From Telluria aromaticivorans (GTDB lineage: Bacteria; Pseudomonadota; Gammaproteobacteria; Burkholderiales; Burkholderiaceae_D), in contig NZ_JABAIV010000008.1 in the NCBI RefSeq assembly GCF_013003915.1, forward strand, positions 1 through 64,000: a DNA stretch of 64,000 bases, written 5' to 3'. The notes under the pieces are model-generated. The model did not search any database, was not told the DNA's origin, and saw nothing but the letters and a program-made list of their open reading frames with translations. Positions 48,816 through 58,769 of the stretch are shown here, piece by piece. The position numbers and the translations under genes are program-made. Numbering within the stretch: position 1 is the stretch's first letter; each line of letters opens with the position of its first letter.

Positions 48816-51032
48816 ATGATGAACGCGCACAACGCCATGTTCGCCGGCGAACCCGCACCGTTTTCCGCTACCCTGGAGACCGACAGCCAGCCACGCCTGC
48901 TGCTGGTCGACGATGAACCGCGCCTGCTCTCGTCGCTGTACGAGCTGCTCCAGGGCCGCGGCTTCCAGCTGACTACCGCATCCTCGGGCAGCGAGGCCCT
49001 GGCCCACCTGTCGCGCCTGCGTTTCGACCTGGTCCTGCTCGACCTGCGCCTGCCGGACATCGGCGGCCACGAGATCATGGACTTCATCAACCAGAAGGGC
49101 ATCGACGCGGACGTCATCGTGATGAGCGGCGAAGTCGGCATCGACGCGGCCATCGGCGCCCTCAAGCGCGGCGCCTACGATTACCTGCGCAAGCCCTACG
49201 CGCGCGAAGAGCTGCTGGCCACCGTCGCCAACGCGCTCAAGGGCCGCCGCCTGGCGCTCGAGAACGAGCGCATGGCCAATCAGCTCGAAAACTCCGAGAA
49301 GATGTACCGCTACCTGGTGGATTCGTCGCCGGACATCATCTACACGCTGAACCACGAAGGCCGCTTCACTTTCGTGAACGACCGCGCCTACCAGCTGCTC
49401 GGCTATTCGCGTGACGAACTGCTCGGCAAGCATTATTCGACCCTGGTGCACGAAGAAGACCTGGAGCGCGCGCGCTACGTGTTCAACGAGCGCCGCGTCG
49501 ACGATCGCGCGTCGCGCAACGTCGAGCTGCGCCTGAAATGCCGCGGCGGGAACAGCAACGACCGCACCTTCAACACCACCCTGATGACGATTTCGCTCAA
49601 TGCGATCGGCATGCACGTGCCCGACCAGGAAGTGAAGAAGCTCGAGTTCTTCGGCACGTATGGCGTGGCGCGCGACATCACCGACCGAAAGCGCGCCGAA
49701 GAAGTCATCTCGTACCAGGCCTACCACGACATCCTGACCGACCTGCCGAACCGCATCCTGTTCAAGGACCGCCTCGGGCTGGCCGTGATCCAGGCCAAGC
49801 GCAAGCAGACCGAGCTCGCGGTGATGTTCATCGACCTGGACCGCTTCAAGCTGGTGAACGACACGTTAGGGCACGTCAAGGGCGACGAGCTGCTGCAGCA
49901 GGCCGCCACCCGCCTGAAGGATTGCCTGCGCAAGGGCGATACGCTGGCGCGCCAGGGCGGCGACGAATTCACCATCGTGCTCCCCGAGTTGCGCGACCGC
50001 GACGACGCGCGCATGGTCGCCGACAAGTTCCTGGAAACGCTGCAGCGTCCCTTCGACCTGGATGGCCACGAAGTGCACATCTCGGCCTCGATCGGCATCG
50101 CGATCTACCCGACCGACGGCGAATCGATCGACGAGCTGCTGCGCCACGCCGACATCGCGATGTACCAGGTGAAAGCGCTCGGCAAGAACGGCCACAGCTT
50201 CTATCACACGTCGATGCTGGACGTCTCGCACCAGAAGATCGCGCTGGAACAGGCGCTGCGCCGCGCGCTCGAGCAGGACGAGCTGGAGATGTATTACCAG
50301 CCGCAGATCGATGCGCTGACCGGCCGCATCGTCGGCGCCGAGGCGCTGATGCGCTGGAACCACCCGACCCGCGGCGTGCTGTCGGCCGGCGAATTCCTGC
50401 CCTTCGCCGAAGAGAACGGCCTGATGCTGCCGATCTCGGACTGGATGATCGGCGCGCTGTGCCGCGACATGCTGCAGTGGAATTCGTCCGGCAACGACCA
50501 CGTGCGCCTGTCGCTGAACCTGTCGCCGCAATACCTCGACCGCGGCGACTTCTTCGAGAAGATGCGCAACGCCCTGGTGCGCTATGCGATTGCGCCGTCC
50601 CAGATCGAAGTCGAGATCACCGAGAACATCTGCATCCGCAACCCGCAGTATGCGATCGAGCAGCTCCATAAACTGTGCCAGCTCGGCGTGTCGGTGGCGA
50701 TCGACGATTTCGGCACCGGCTATTCGTCGCTGTCCTACCTGCACCGTTTCCCGATCCATACCGTCAAGATCGACCAGTCCTTCGTGAAGGAAATCCACGA
50801 AGAGGGCGGGCACTACCCGGTCATCCTGGCGATCATCTCGATCGCACGCGGCCTCGGGCTGAACCTGATCGCGGAAGGCGTCGAGACCGAAGAGCAGGCG
50901 CGCTACCTGCGCGCCAACGGCTGCATGACGATGCAGGGCTATTTGTACTACCGCCCGATCCCGCTGGGCGAATTCATGAAGGCGCTGCGCACCCAGCCGA
51001 CGCTGTTCGGCCTGCGCGCCATCCAGGCGTAA
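48816..51032 (+). CDS. Response regulator with PAS, GGDEF and EAL domains
   Basis: 738 residues. REC at 25-145 with D32/D33 and phosphoacceptor D76 in LVLLDLRLPD. PAS at about 163-290 (SPDIIYTLNHEGRFTFVND). GGDEF at 300-470 with intact GGDEF (381-385) and the inhibitory I-site R372-K-G-D375. EAL at 480-735 with E509-A-L, IDDFGTGYSSLSYL and IAEGVET. Both enzyme sites look active, so it may switch between making and breaking c-di-GMP. Starts ATG 48816 (48819 also). Partner of the kinase just upstream. Confidence 0.92.
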   Translation: MMNAHNAMFAGEPAPFSATLETDSQPRLLLVDDEPRLLSSLYELLQGRGFQLTTASSGSEALAHLSRLRFDLVLLDLRLPDIGGHEIMDFINQKGIDADVIVMSGEVGIDAAIGALKRGAYDYLRKPYAREELLATVANALKGRRLALENERMANQLENSEKMYRYLVDSSPDIIYTLNHEGRFTFVNDRAYQLLGYSRDELLGKHYSTLVHEEDLERARYVFNERRVDDRASRNVELRLKCRGGNSNDRTFNTTLMTISLNAIGMHVPDQEVKKLEFFGTYGVARDITDRKRAEEVISYQAYHDILTDLPNRILFKDRLGLAVIQAKRKQTELAVMFIDLDRFKLVNDTLGHVKGDELLQQAATRLKDCLRKGDTLARQGGDEFTIVLPELRDRDDARMVADKFLETLQRPFDLDGHEVHISASIGIAIYPTDGESIDELLRHADIAMYQVKALGKNGHSFYHTSMLDVSHQKIALEQALRRALEQDELEMYYQPQIDALTGRIVGAEALMRWNHPTRGVLSAGEFLPFAEENGLMLPISDWMIGALCRDMLQWNSSGNDHVRLSLNLSPQYLDRGDFFEKMRNALVRYAIAPSQIEVEITENICIRNPQYAIEQLHKLCQLGVSVAIDDFGTGYSSLSYLHRFPIHTVKIDQSFVKEIHEEGGHYPVILAIISIARGLGLNLIAEGVETEEQARYLRANGCMTMQGYLYYRPIPLGEFMKALRTQPTLFGLRAIQA

Positions 51033-51041
51033 GCCGCCGCC

Positions 51042-52586
51042 ATGCTCGACATTCCCGCCCAGCCCAGCGACCAGGAAGGCCGCCACACGGCAGAATTCCT
51101 GCGCGTCAAAGGACTGGCCGAGCGCGGCGCCCCGACCGCCCAGCACAGCCTGGGCTTCATGTATGCCAGCGGCCAGGGCGTGCCGCAGAACTTCGAACTG
51201 GCCGTGGCCTGGTACCGCATGGCGGCCAGCGCCGGCCTGGAGCTGGCGCAGTACAACCTCGGCGTGATGTTCCAGAAGGGCCAGGGCGTGGCGCAGGATT
51301 ACGGCCAGGCCGCCTACTGGTACCGCCGCGCCGCCGAACAGGGCTACGCGCCGGCGCAATACAACCTGGGCTGGCTGTATGCCAAGGGCCAGGGCGTGCC
51401 GAACGACGTGCAGCAAGCCTTGCAGTGGTTCAGCCAGGCCGCCGACCAGGGAGAGCCAGGCGCCCAGCACAACCTCGGCATGATGTACGAGACCGGCAAG
51501 GGCGTACCGCAGGATTTCGACGCCGCTGCCATGTGGTACCGCCGCGCCGCCGAGCAGGGCTACGCGCGCTCGCAGTTCAGCCTCGCGCTGCGCAGCAGCG
51601 GCGATGCCGCCGTCGAATGGTTCCGCAAGGCCGCCGAGCAGGGCTATGCGCCGGCCCAGTTCAACCTCGGGCTGCGCTACGACAAGGGCCAGGACGTCGA
51701 CCAGGACAGCAGCCGCGCGCTGCTCTGGTACGGCCGCGCCGCCGAGCAGGGCCACACAAGCTCGCAGTTCAACCTCGCCCTGATTTACGACAGTGGCCAC
51801 GGCCTGCCGCGCAACGAAGCGCTGGCCCTGGCCTGGTACCGCCGCGCGGCCGAACAGGGCCACGCCGGCGCCCAGGACAACCTGGGCGTGCGCTATGAGC
51901 ATGGGCAGGGCGTCGACTGCGACCCGGCGCAAGCCGCCCACTGGTACCGCAAGGCGGCCGAGCAGGGCATGCCCTCGGCCCAGTACCACCTCGCCCAGCT
52001 GTACGATGCAGGCACCGGCGTACCGAACGACCCGGAACAGGCAGTGCTCTGGTACCGCAAGGCCGCCGAGCAGGGCCACTTGCGTGCTCAGTTCGACCTC
52101 GGCCTGCGCTATGAAGGCGGGGTCGGCGTGGCGCGCGACGAAGCACAGGCGCTGGAATGGTACCGCCGCGCCGCGCACCAGGATTACGCCCCGGCCCAGT
52201 ACATGGTCGGCTCACTGCTCGACCGCTCCGACCACGGCAACCCGATCGAAGCGACCGACTGGTTCCACAAAGCGGCCGACCAGGGCCACGCGCTGGCCCA
52301 GTTCGAGCTGGGCCTGCGCCACGACTGCGGCAAGGGCATCGAGCGCGATTACGAAGCCGCGCATTTCTGGTACCTGTGCGCCGCGCGCCAGGGCCATGCA
52401 CGCGCCCAGTTCAACCTCGGCGTGATGTATTCGGCCGGGCAGGGCGTGCAGCGCGACCTGGTCGAAGCGTATGGCTGGCTGCAGCGCGCCGGGGGGGCGG
52501 GCGTGGGGGCGGCAGCAGGTTATTTGAAGAAGATTGCGGTGCGCATGGAGCCGCAGTTGTTGGCGCAGGCGCAGGGGTTCGTGTAA
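51042..52586 (+). CDS. Sel1-like repeat protein
   Basis: 514 residues, almost wholly made of about 13 Sel1-like repeats of 36 residues (pattern A-Q-x-N-L-G-x-x-Y-x-x-G-x-G-V..A..W-Y-R-x-A-A-E-Q-G). One repeat near residue 185 is cut short to QFSLALRSSGDAAVEWF. No signal peptide, so a cytoplasmic solenoid scaffold. It follows the response regulator by 9 bases and probably assembles the signalling complex. Partners unknown. Confidence 0.88.
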   Translation: MLDIPAQPSDQEGRHTAEFLRVKGLAERGAPTAQHSLGFMYASGQGVPQNFELAVAWYRMAASAGLELAQYNLGVMFQKGQGVAQDYGQAAYWYRRAAEQGYAPAQYNLGWLYAKGQGVPNDVQQALQWFSQAADQGEPGAQHNLGMMYETGKGVPQDFDAAAMWYRRAAEQGYARSQFSLALRSSGDAAVEWFRKAAEQGYAPAQFNLGLRYDKGQDVDQDSSRALLWYGRAAEQGHTSSQFNLALIYDSGHGLPRNEALALAWYRRAAEQGHAGAQDNLGVRYEHGQGVDCDPAQAAHWYRKAAEQGMPSAQYHLAQLYDAGTGVPNDPEQAVLWYRKAAEQGHLRAQFDLGLRYEGGVGVARDEAQALEWYRRAAHQDYAPAQYMVGSLLDRSDHGNPIEATDWFHKAADQGHALAQFELGLRHDCGKGIERDYEAAHFWYLCAARQGHARAQFNLGVMYSAGQGVQRDLVEAYGWLQRAGGAGVGAAAGYLKKIAVRMEPQLLAQAQGFV

Positions 52587-52609
52587 TTTCTTGGCTGCTC
52601 AGCCGGGAT

Positions 52610-52720
52610 TTGAACGCGCGGGCAGGAGACCTGCCCACCCTACGTATGCATGCAGTTTCGCTAGTGCCGGCGGACCGATTATTGTAGGGTGGTCGGCTAT
52701 GCCGACCGCGCGTTCAACCA
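52610..52720. repeat. GTAGGGTGGGCG-type repeats in reversed order
   Basis: Here the half-units are back-to-back: TTGAACGCGCGGGCAGG..CCTGCCCACCCTACG (52610-52644), a 40-base spacer, then TGTAGGGTGGTCGGC..GCCGACCGCGCGTTCAA (52683-52718). Elsewhere the order is the opposite, so the half-unit is the basic element. It lies before the M16 peptidase gene. Confidence 0.75.
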
Positions 52721-52768
52721 GCACATGCGCGGACGGCCATCACTACAATAACCCGCCCCGAGACGCCC

Positions 52769-55528
52769 ATGAAAAAACTCGTCCTCCCGCTGCTGCTCGG
52801 CGTATCCGCCTTCGCAGCCCTGCCTTCGCAAGCCGCCACACCAACCGCCAAGCCAACTACCTTCGACCGCAAGGCCTACAGCATCGACCATAAAAAGTTC
52901 GTGCTCCCCAATGGCCTGACCCTGCTGGTCCACACCGATAAAAGCGTGCCGGTGGTCGGCGTGAACATGTGGTACCACGTCGGTTCGCGCAACGAGAAGC
53001 GCGGCAAGACCGGCTTCGCGCACCTGTTCGAGCACTTCTTCTTCAACGGCTCCGAGAACTACCCGCACGGCTTCCGCGAGGCGATGGACGACCTGGGCGC
53101 GAACAACCGCAACGGCACCACGAATACCGACCGCACCAACTTCTTCGAAGACGTGCCGGTGTCGGCGCTGGAGCGCACCCTGTTCCTCGAGTCGGACCGC
53201 ATGGGCTTCCTCGGCAACTACATCTCGAAAGAGATGCTCGAGCGCGAGCGCGGCGTGGTGCAGAACGAGAAGCGCCAGGGCGAGAACCAGCCCTACGGGC
53301 GCGTGCGCCTGGAGGTCTCGGCCAAGATGTACCCGTACTCGCACCCGTATTCGTGGTCGACCATCGGCAGCATGGAAGACCTGCAGGCCGCTTCGTTGGA
53401 CGACATCAAGGAGTGGTACCGCACCTATTATGGCCCGAACAACGCGGTGATCTCGCTGGCCGGCGACATCACGCCGGAGCGCGCCTATGAACTGGTGAAC
53501 AAATACTTCGGCGCGATCCCGCCAGGTCCGCCGCTGCCGCGCACCGAAAAGTGGATCCCGCAACTCGACCGCAACATCCGCGACGAGATGGAAGACCACG
53601 TGCCGCAGGTGCGCATCTACCGCAGCTGGCATGTCTCGTCCTGGCGTGATGCCGACACCCAGCGCCTGAATTTGCTGGCCGCCGTGCTGGCCGGCTCGAA
53701 GAGCGCGCGCCTCGACAAGCGCCTCGTATACGAGAAGGGCCTGGCCACCAACGTCTCCGCGTACGTGAACGACGCGGAGCTGGGCGGCACCTTCAACCTC
53801 ATCGCCACCGTCAAGCCGGGCGCCGATGCGTCGGAAGTGGAGCGCGAGATGGACCGCGTGCTGGCCGACCTGCTCGACAAGGGACCGACGGCGGCCGAAC
53901 TACAGCGCGTGAAAACCCGCGAGCTGGCCGACTTCTCGCGCAGCCTGGAGCGCGTGGGCGGCTTTGGCGGCCGTTCCGACGTGCTGGCCGAAAGCATGAC
54001 CTATGGCGGCAAGCCGGACGCCTACCTCGACCGCCTCGAACTGTTCGCCACCAGCACGCCGGCGGACGTGAAGCTTGCTGCCAACCGCTGGCTGCGCGCC
54101 CACCACTACACGATGACGGTGGCGCCAATGCCGAAGCTGGCAGCCGTCAAGTCGACGCTCGACCGCAAGAAGCTGCCTTCACTCGGCGACGCGCCGGACG
54201 TGAGCTTCCCGGCCCTGCAGCGCGCGCAACTGAAGAACGGCCTGAAGGTCGTGCTGCTCGAGCGTCATTCGGCGCCGATCGTCAACGTCGCGCTGGCGGT
54301 CGATGCTGGTGCTGCATCCGACACCACGGCCAGGGCCGGCGCCGCCTCGCTAGCGCTCGACCTGTTAGATAAGGGCAGCAAGACCCGCGACGCTTTTGCC
54401 CTGAACGATGCGCTGGAAAACCTGGGCGCGCGCCTGTCCACCGCCACCACGCAAGACCTGTCGCTGGTGCGCCTGCAGGGAACCAGCGCCAACCTGGCGT
54501 CGTCCCTGAACCTGATGGCCGACGCCGCGCTGGCCCCAGCCTTCCCGCAAGACCAGTTCACGCTGTCGAAGGGCCGCCGCATCGCCCAGATCGGCCAGGA
54601 AAAGGCCAATCCGAACAGCCTGGCCCTGCGCCTGGTGCCGGGTGTGCTGTATGGCCAGGAACACGCCTATGGCAAGCCGGCCAGCGGCTTCGAAGGCAGC
54701 GTGCAGGGCATCACGCGCGACGACCTCGCCGCATGGCATGCGGCCTGGTTCAAGCCGGGCAGCGCCACCATCGTCGTCACCGGCGACACCACCATGGCCA
54801 GGCTGCTGCCCGCGCTGGAAGCGAGCTTCGGCCGCTGGCAGGGAGGCAGCGCGCCGGCCAAGAAGATGGCCACCGTGCCGGCCACCGCGGGCAAGCGCCT
54901 GATCCTGGTCGACAAACCCGACGCGCCGCAATCGACCATCGTCGCCACCCACGTTTCGCTGGCCTATGGCCAGCCGGAAGACCTGGCGATGGAACCGGTG
55001 ATGGCCAACTTCGGTGGCATTGCCACCTCGCGCCTGAACCGCAACCTGCGCCTGGACAAGCACTGGAGCTACGGCACCAGCGCGCGCCTGTCGGAAGTAC
55101 GCGGCCAGCGCCCTTTCATCGTGGTCGCGCCGGTGCAGACCGACAAGACGATCGAAGCGATGAAGGAAGTGCAGAAGGAACTGCGCGGCGTGGCGGGCGA
55201 GCGTCCGCTCGTCGGGACGGAGTATGAGTCGATCATGCGTAACATGACTGCGCGCCTGCCGGGCCGCTTCGCGACACTCGACGCGCTCGAGTCGGCGGCG
55301 CTGTCGACCGTCAACCAGGGCCTGGCGGACGATTACTGGAACCGTTATGCCTTGAGCGTGCGCGCGCTCACGCCGGCGCAGCTGGGCGGGGCATCAGGCA
55401 AGTTCATCAAGCCGGACGAGGTGGTGTGGATGGTGATTGGCGACCTGCGCAAGATCGAGGCGGGGGTGCGTTCGCTGGGGTGGGGCGAGGTGAGCGTGGT
55501 GGATGTGGACGGAAAGCCGTTGCGCTGA
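52769..55528 (+). CDS. M16-family zinc metallopeptidase (two-domain)
   Basis: 919 residues. Signal peptide to about residue 23 (PSQAAT). The first M16 half (about 40-260) has the inverted zinc motif H85-L-F-E88-H89 and the third ligand E167. The second half (from about 480, LKNGLKVVLLERHSAPIVNVAL) lacks HxxEH, as expected of the inactive half. A periplasmic or secreted pitrilysin/insulinase-like protease. Each half has the usual two M16 subdomains. A strong terminator follows. Confidence 0.9.
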   Translation: MKKLVLPLLLGVSAFAALPSQAATPTAKPTTFDRKAYSIDHKKFVLPNGLTLLVHTDKSVPVVGVNMWYHVGSRNEKRGKTGFAHLFEHFFFNGSENYPHGFREAMDDLGANNRNGTTNTDRTNFFEDVPVSALERTLFLESDRMGFLGNYISKEMLERERGVVQNEKRQGENQPYGRVRLEVSAKMYPYSHPYSWSTIGSMEDLQAASLDDIKEWYRTYYGPNNAVISLAGDITPERAYELVNKYFGAIPPGPPLPRTEKWIPQLDRNIRDEMEDHVPQVRIYRSWHVSSWRDADTQRLNLLAAVLAGSKSARLDKRLVYEKGLATNVSAYVNDAELGGTFNLIATVKPGADASEVEREMDRVLADLLDKGPTAAELQRVKTRELADFSRSLERVGGFGGRSDVLAESMTYGGKPDAYLDRLELFATSTPADVKLAANRWLRAHHYTMTVAPMPKLAAVKSTLDRKKLPSLGDAPDVSFPALQRAQLKNGLKVVLLERHSAPIVNVALAVDAGAASDTTARAGAASLALDLLDKGSKTRDAFALNDALENLGARLSTATTQDLSLVRLQGTSANLASSLNLMADAALAPAFPQDQFTLSKGRRIAQIGQEKANPNSLALRLVPGVLYGQEHAYGKPASGFEGSVQGITRDDLAAWHAAWFKPGSATIVVTGDTTMARLLPALEASFGRWQGGSAPAKKMATVPATAGKRLILVDKPDAPQSTIVATHVSLAYGQPEDLAMEPVMANFGGIATSRLNRNLRLDKHWSYGTSARLSEVRGQRPFIVVAPVQTDKTIEAMKEVQKELRGVAGERPLVGTEYESIMRNMTARLPGRFATLDALESAALSTVNQGLADDYWNRYALSVRALTPAQLGGASGKFIKPDEVVWMVIGDLRKIEAGVRSLGWGEVSVVDVDGKPLR

Positions 55529-55545
55529 TTGCTCTTGTTTTGTGG

Positions 55546-55573
55546 AAAACCCGGTTCTTGAACCGGGTTTTTT
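55546..55573 (+). terminator. Rho-independent terminator after the M16 peptidase
   Basis: AAAACCCGGTTC pairs with AACCGGGTTTTTT through a 3-base loop, ending in six T. It begins 18 bases after the stop. Strong stem and clean T tract. Confidence 0.88.
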
Positions 55574-55598
55574 ATGCACTAGTGGCTGCGCTACGGAA

Positions 55599-55713
55599 TT
55601 GGGTCCCGGCCTTCGCCGGGACGACGGTTTTAAGGGAGCGGGCCAGGTGGTAACGCTAACTCAATTCGCTATTCTCGAAACCGTCGTTCCGGCGAAGGCC
55701 GGAACCCGAGTTG
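55599..55713. repeat. CTTCGCCGGG-family inverted pair (REPIN-like)
   Basis: Left arm GGGTCCCGGCCTTCGCCGGG then ACGACGGTTTT (55601-55631). Right arm AAACCGTCGTTCC then GGCGAAGGCCGGAACCC (55678-55707). They are inverted copies around a ~45-base spacer, and each also folds on itself. Related units lie at 35142 and 43507-43630. Confidence 0.7.
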
Positions 55714-55840
55714 GATGCGTACCATGTAAGTCACCTTGCACCACCATTGAACCGCCCCTGGCGCGCAGTTTTGACCTCAGTGACACTGTCCCTGCGCACG
55801 CGATAGTATACTGTATGCCCATACAGTCCGATCGCTCACG

Positions 55841-57070
55841 ATGGAACTCAACGACAAGCTGGAAATCCTGGCCGACGCTGCGAAATACGACGCGTCCTGC
55901 GCCAGCAGTGGCGCGCCGAAGCGTGGTTCCGAGGGCAAGGATGGCCTGGGCGCCACCACCGGCATGGGGATCTGCCACAGCTATACGCCGGATGGCCGCT
56001 GCGTCTCGCTGCTCAAGATCCTGCTGACCAATTTCTGCGTCTACGACTGCCAGTACTGCATCAACCGCCGCAGCTCGAACGTGCCGCGCGCCCGCTTCTC
56101 GGTGGACGAAGTAGTCAAGCTCACGCACGATTTCTACATCCGCAACTACATCGACGGCCTGTTCCTGAGCTCGGGCATCATCCAGTCGTCCGACTACACG
56201 ATGGAGCAGCTGGTGGCCGTGGCGCGCCAGCTGCGCGAAGTGCACAACTTCCGTGGCTACATCCACCTCAAGACCATTCCCGATGCGGACCCGCTGCTGA
56301 TCGCCGAGGCGGGACGCTGGGCCGACCGCCTGTCGGTCAACATCGAGCTGCCGACCCACGACAGCGTGACCCGCCTGGCGCCGGAAAAGAACGTCCACAC
56401 GATCAAGCTGGCGATGGGTTCGATCCGCCGCAAGCTCGACGAAAAGGCCGAGGAACCGAAGGCGCCCGCCTTCGCGCCGGCCGGCCAGAGCACGCAGATG
56501 ATCGTCGGCGCCGACGCCAGCGACGACCAGACCATCCTGAACACGGCCGAAACCCTCTACGGCAGCTACAAGCTCAAGCGCGTGTACTACTCGGCCTTCA
56601 GCCCGATCCCGCAAAGCCCGAAAAGCGTGCCGCTGGCGCCGCCGCCGCTGCTGCGCGAGCACCGCCTGTACCAGGCCGACTTTTTGTTGCGCGGCTACGG
56701 CTTCACCGTGGGCGAACTGATGCCGGAAGCGGGCAACCTGGCGCTCGACGTCGACCCCAAGCTGGCCTGGGCGCTAACCAACCGCGAGCACTTCCCGATG
56801 GACCTGAACCGCGCCGACGAAACCATGATCGCGCGCGTGCCCGGCATCGGCCTGCGCAACGCCAAACGCATCATCGACCTGCGCCGCATCCGCCGCGTGC
56901 GCTGGGAAGACCTGTCGCGCCTGCGCTGCAGCATGAAGAAGCTGTCGCCCTTCATCATCACGGCCGACTACAAGCCGGTGCAGGGTGCCGCCAGCTCCCA
57001 TATCCTGCGGCGCCACCTGGCCGATGCGCCCGAGCAGATGAATTTGTGGCCGGAGCTGCAGGCAGCATGA
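55841..57070 (+). CDS. Putative DNA modification/repair radical SAM protein
   Basis: 409 residues. The radical SAM cluster CxxxCxxC is C66, C70, C73 in NFCVYDCQYC, with further Cys at 20, 45 and 54. A C-terminal helix-hairpin-helix-like FPMDLNRADETMIARVPGIG region suggests DNA binding. It matches the family always paired with a UdgX/DUF4130 protein (TIGR03916 type, from memory). Its stop overlaps the next ATG (ATGA), so the two are coupled. The chemical reaction is unknown. Confidence 0.88.
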   Translation: MELNDKLEILADAAKYDASCASSGAPKRGSEGKDGLGATTGMGICHSYTPDGRCVSLLKILLTNFCVYDCQYCINRRSSNVPRARFSVDEVVKLTHDFYIRNYIDGLFLSSGIIQSSDYTMEQLVAVARQLREVHNFRGYIHLKTIPDADPLLIAEAGRWADRLSVNIELPTHDSVTRLAPEKNVHTIKLAMGSIRRKLDEKAEEPKAPAFAPAGQSTQMIVGADASDDQTILNTAETLYGSYKLKRVYYSAFSPIPQSPKSVPLAPPPLLREHRLYQADFLLRGYGFTVGELMPEAGNLALDVDPKLAWALTNREHFPMDLNRADETMIARVPGIGLRNAKRIIDLRRIRRVRWEDLSRLRCSMKKLSPFIITADYKPVQGAASSHILRRHLADAPEQMNLWPELQAA

Positions 57071-58587
57071 ACGAGCCGGCCGCCGTCACGGCCGCCGCCA
57101 ATGGCCAGCTGCTGCAGGTGAACAGCTTCGGCGAGTGGCGCACGGCCGCGCGCGAGCTGCTGCGGGCTGGTGTGCCGCCCGAAGCGGTCACCTGGGGCAC
57201 GCTTGATTCGAACGGCAGCGGCGATTTGTTTTCGGGTGCGCCGGCCCCTGGCGGGCAAACGCATAGTCAGGCCATTCCAACACAACAAGCGCAGCCGCCG
57301 AAACAAGCCGCAACCGTCGTGCCCCGCTCTTTGCTCGATATGCTCCAAAAAGCCGCCGGCTTCCGCGCCCCCGACCGCTGGGCTTTTTTATATCGGGTGC
57401 TGTGGCGCTGGCAGCAGGGCGAGCACGACGTGCAGTCGCCGGCCGATCCGGACGGGTCGCGCCTGCACGGCATGGCCAAGGCGGTGCGCCGCGAGGAGCA
57501 CGACATGCATGCCTATATCCGGTTCCGCGAGCGTCCGATCGAAGCCGGCGCGCCGCGCTTCGTGGCCTGGTTCGAACCGGCCCACGACGTGCTGCCGCAG
57601 GTGGCCGAACACTTCGTGGCGCGCATGGGCAAGACCAGCTGGATGATCGCCACGCCCGAAGCCAGCGTGCTGTGGGACGGCGCCACGCTGCACAATACCG
57701 GTCCCCTGATGTCGAGCGCGGCCGACCTGGATGACGCCGGCGAGGCGCTCTGGCTTACCTATTACCGCAGCATCTTCAACCCGGCCCGCGTCAATGCCCA
57801 GCTGATGCAAAGCCATATCCCGTCGCGCTTCTGGAAGAACCTGCCCGAGGGCGCGATCGTGCCGTCGATGGTGAGCCAGGCCGAACTCGGCGCGCGCAAG
57901 ATCGGCCAGGTGGATACCGTCGGCCGCAAGAGCGGCGCCACCATCCCGATCACGGCCGAGAAGGCGCAGCCGGACCGCGAGCAGCCCTCGAAGCTCGACG
58001 AATGCCGGCGCTGCGAGCTGTGGCAGTACGCGACCCAAGCCGTTCCCGGCGAAGGCCCAAGGGGTTCCAAAGGCGGCGCCCCGATCATGGTCGTGGGCGA
58101 GCAGCCCGGCGACCAGGAAGACCTGGCCGGCAAACCTTTCGTCGGCCCGGCCGGCAAGCTGCTCGACCGCGTGTTTGCGCAGGCCGAAGTCGACCGCAAG
58201 AGCATTTACCTCACCAACGCCGTCAAGCATTTCAAGTGGGAGCCCAAGGGCAAGCGCCGCATCCACAAGACCCCGGCCCAGCGCGAGGTCGAGGCCTGCC
58301 ATTACTGGCTCGAGAAAGAACTGGACGCAGTCAGGCCGAAGGTCATCGTCGCCATGGGCTCCACCGCACTCAAGTCGGTGCTGGGTAGAAGCACGGTCAC
58401 GCTCAAGGACACGCTCGGCAAATCGGTACGCCACGAAGGGCGCTGGGTGGTGACGATTTATCACCCGTCCTACGTGCTGCGCGTGCCCGACGAAGCGGCC
58501 AGGCAGGAGGCGTTTTCGATCATGGTCAAGGGCCTGAAGCTGGCGCATGAATTGCTGGAGCAGCCTGACGTCCCTGGCCCGGACTGA
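57067..58587 (+). CDS. UdgX-family uracil-DNA glycosylase fused to a TIGR03915/DUF4130 domain
   Basis: 506 residues. The N-terminal ~280 residues have the DUF4130/TIGR03915 look (FLYRVLWRWQQGEHDV, TYYRSIFNPARVNAQLMQ, PSRFWKNLPEG). The C-terminal ~200 are a UdgX uracil glycosylase: GEQPGDQED, C313/C316, C411, and the family-specific loop KRRIH at 396-400. H400 should be the residue that bonds covalently to the abasic deoxyribose. UdgX thus tags uracil sites irreversibly. ATG 57067 is in the preceding stop. Fusion and radical SAM partner imply one repair pathway. Confidence 0.88.
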   Translation: MNEPAAVTAAANGQLLQVNSFGEWRTAARELLRAGVPPEAVTWGTLDSNGSGDLFSGAPAPGGQTHSQAIPTQQAQPPKQAATVVPRSLLDMLQKAAGFRAPDRWAFLYRVLWRWQQGEHDVQSPADPDGSRLHGMAKAVRREEHDMHAYIRFRERPIEAGAPRFVAWFEPAHDVLPQVAEHFVARMGKTSWMIATPEASVLWDGATLHNTGPLMSSAADLDDAGEALWLTYYRSIFNPARVNAQLMQSHIPSRFWKNLPEGAIVPSMVSQAELGARKIGQVDTVGRKSGATIPITAEKAQPDREQPSKLDECRRCELWQYATQAVPGEGPRGSKGGAPIMVVGEQPGDQEDLAGKPFVGPAGKLLDRVFAQAEVDRKSIYLTNAVKHFKWEPKGKRRIHKTPAQREVEACHYWLEKELDAVRPKVIVAMGSTALKSVLGRSTVTLKDTLGKSVRHEGRWVVTIYHPSYVLRVPDEAARQEAFSIMVKGLKLAHELLEQPDVPGPD

Positions 58588-58769
58588 ATCCACGCCGCGC
58601 AGCTAAGTGTTGCGCCAAGGACGCATGATGTGAAATATCTCGTTATCGAACGAGTCACAATTCCGTCAATACTCACTTTCATCTCGTAGAATTTCCGTAC
58701 GGCATTAATTGCCATCGGGCGGGAGGCCTTGCACCTGCCGTCGCCTCCGCCGACTTTCACGAGACAACC

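Noticed and set aside
49866..52178. 770-codon minus-strand frame over the Sel1 gene and the EAL region
   Set aside because: Its apparent repeats are the reverse image of the Sel1 repeats; no independent support.
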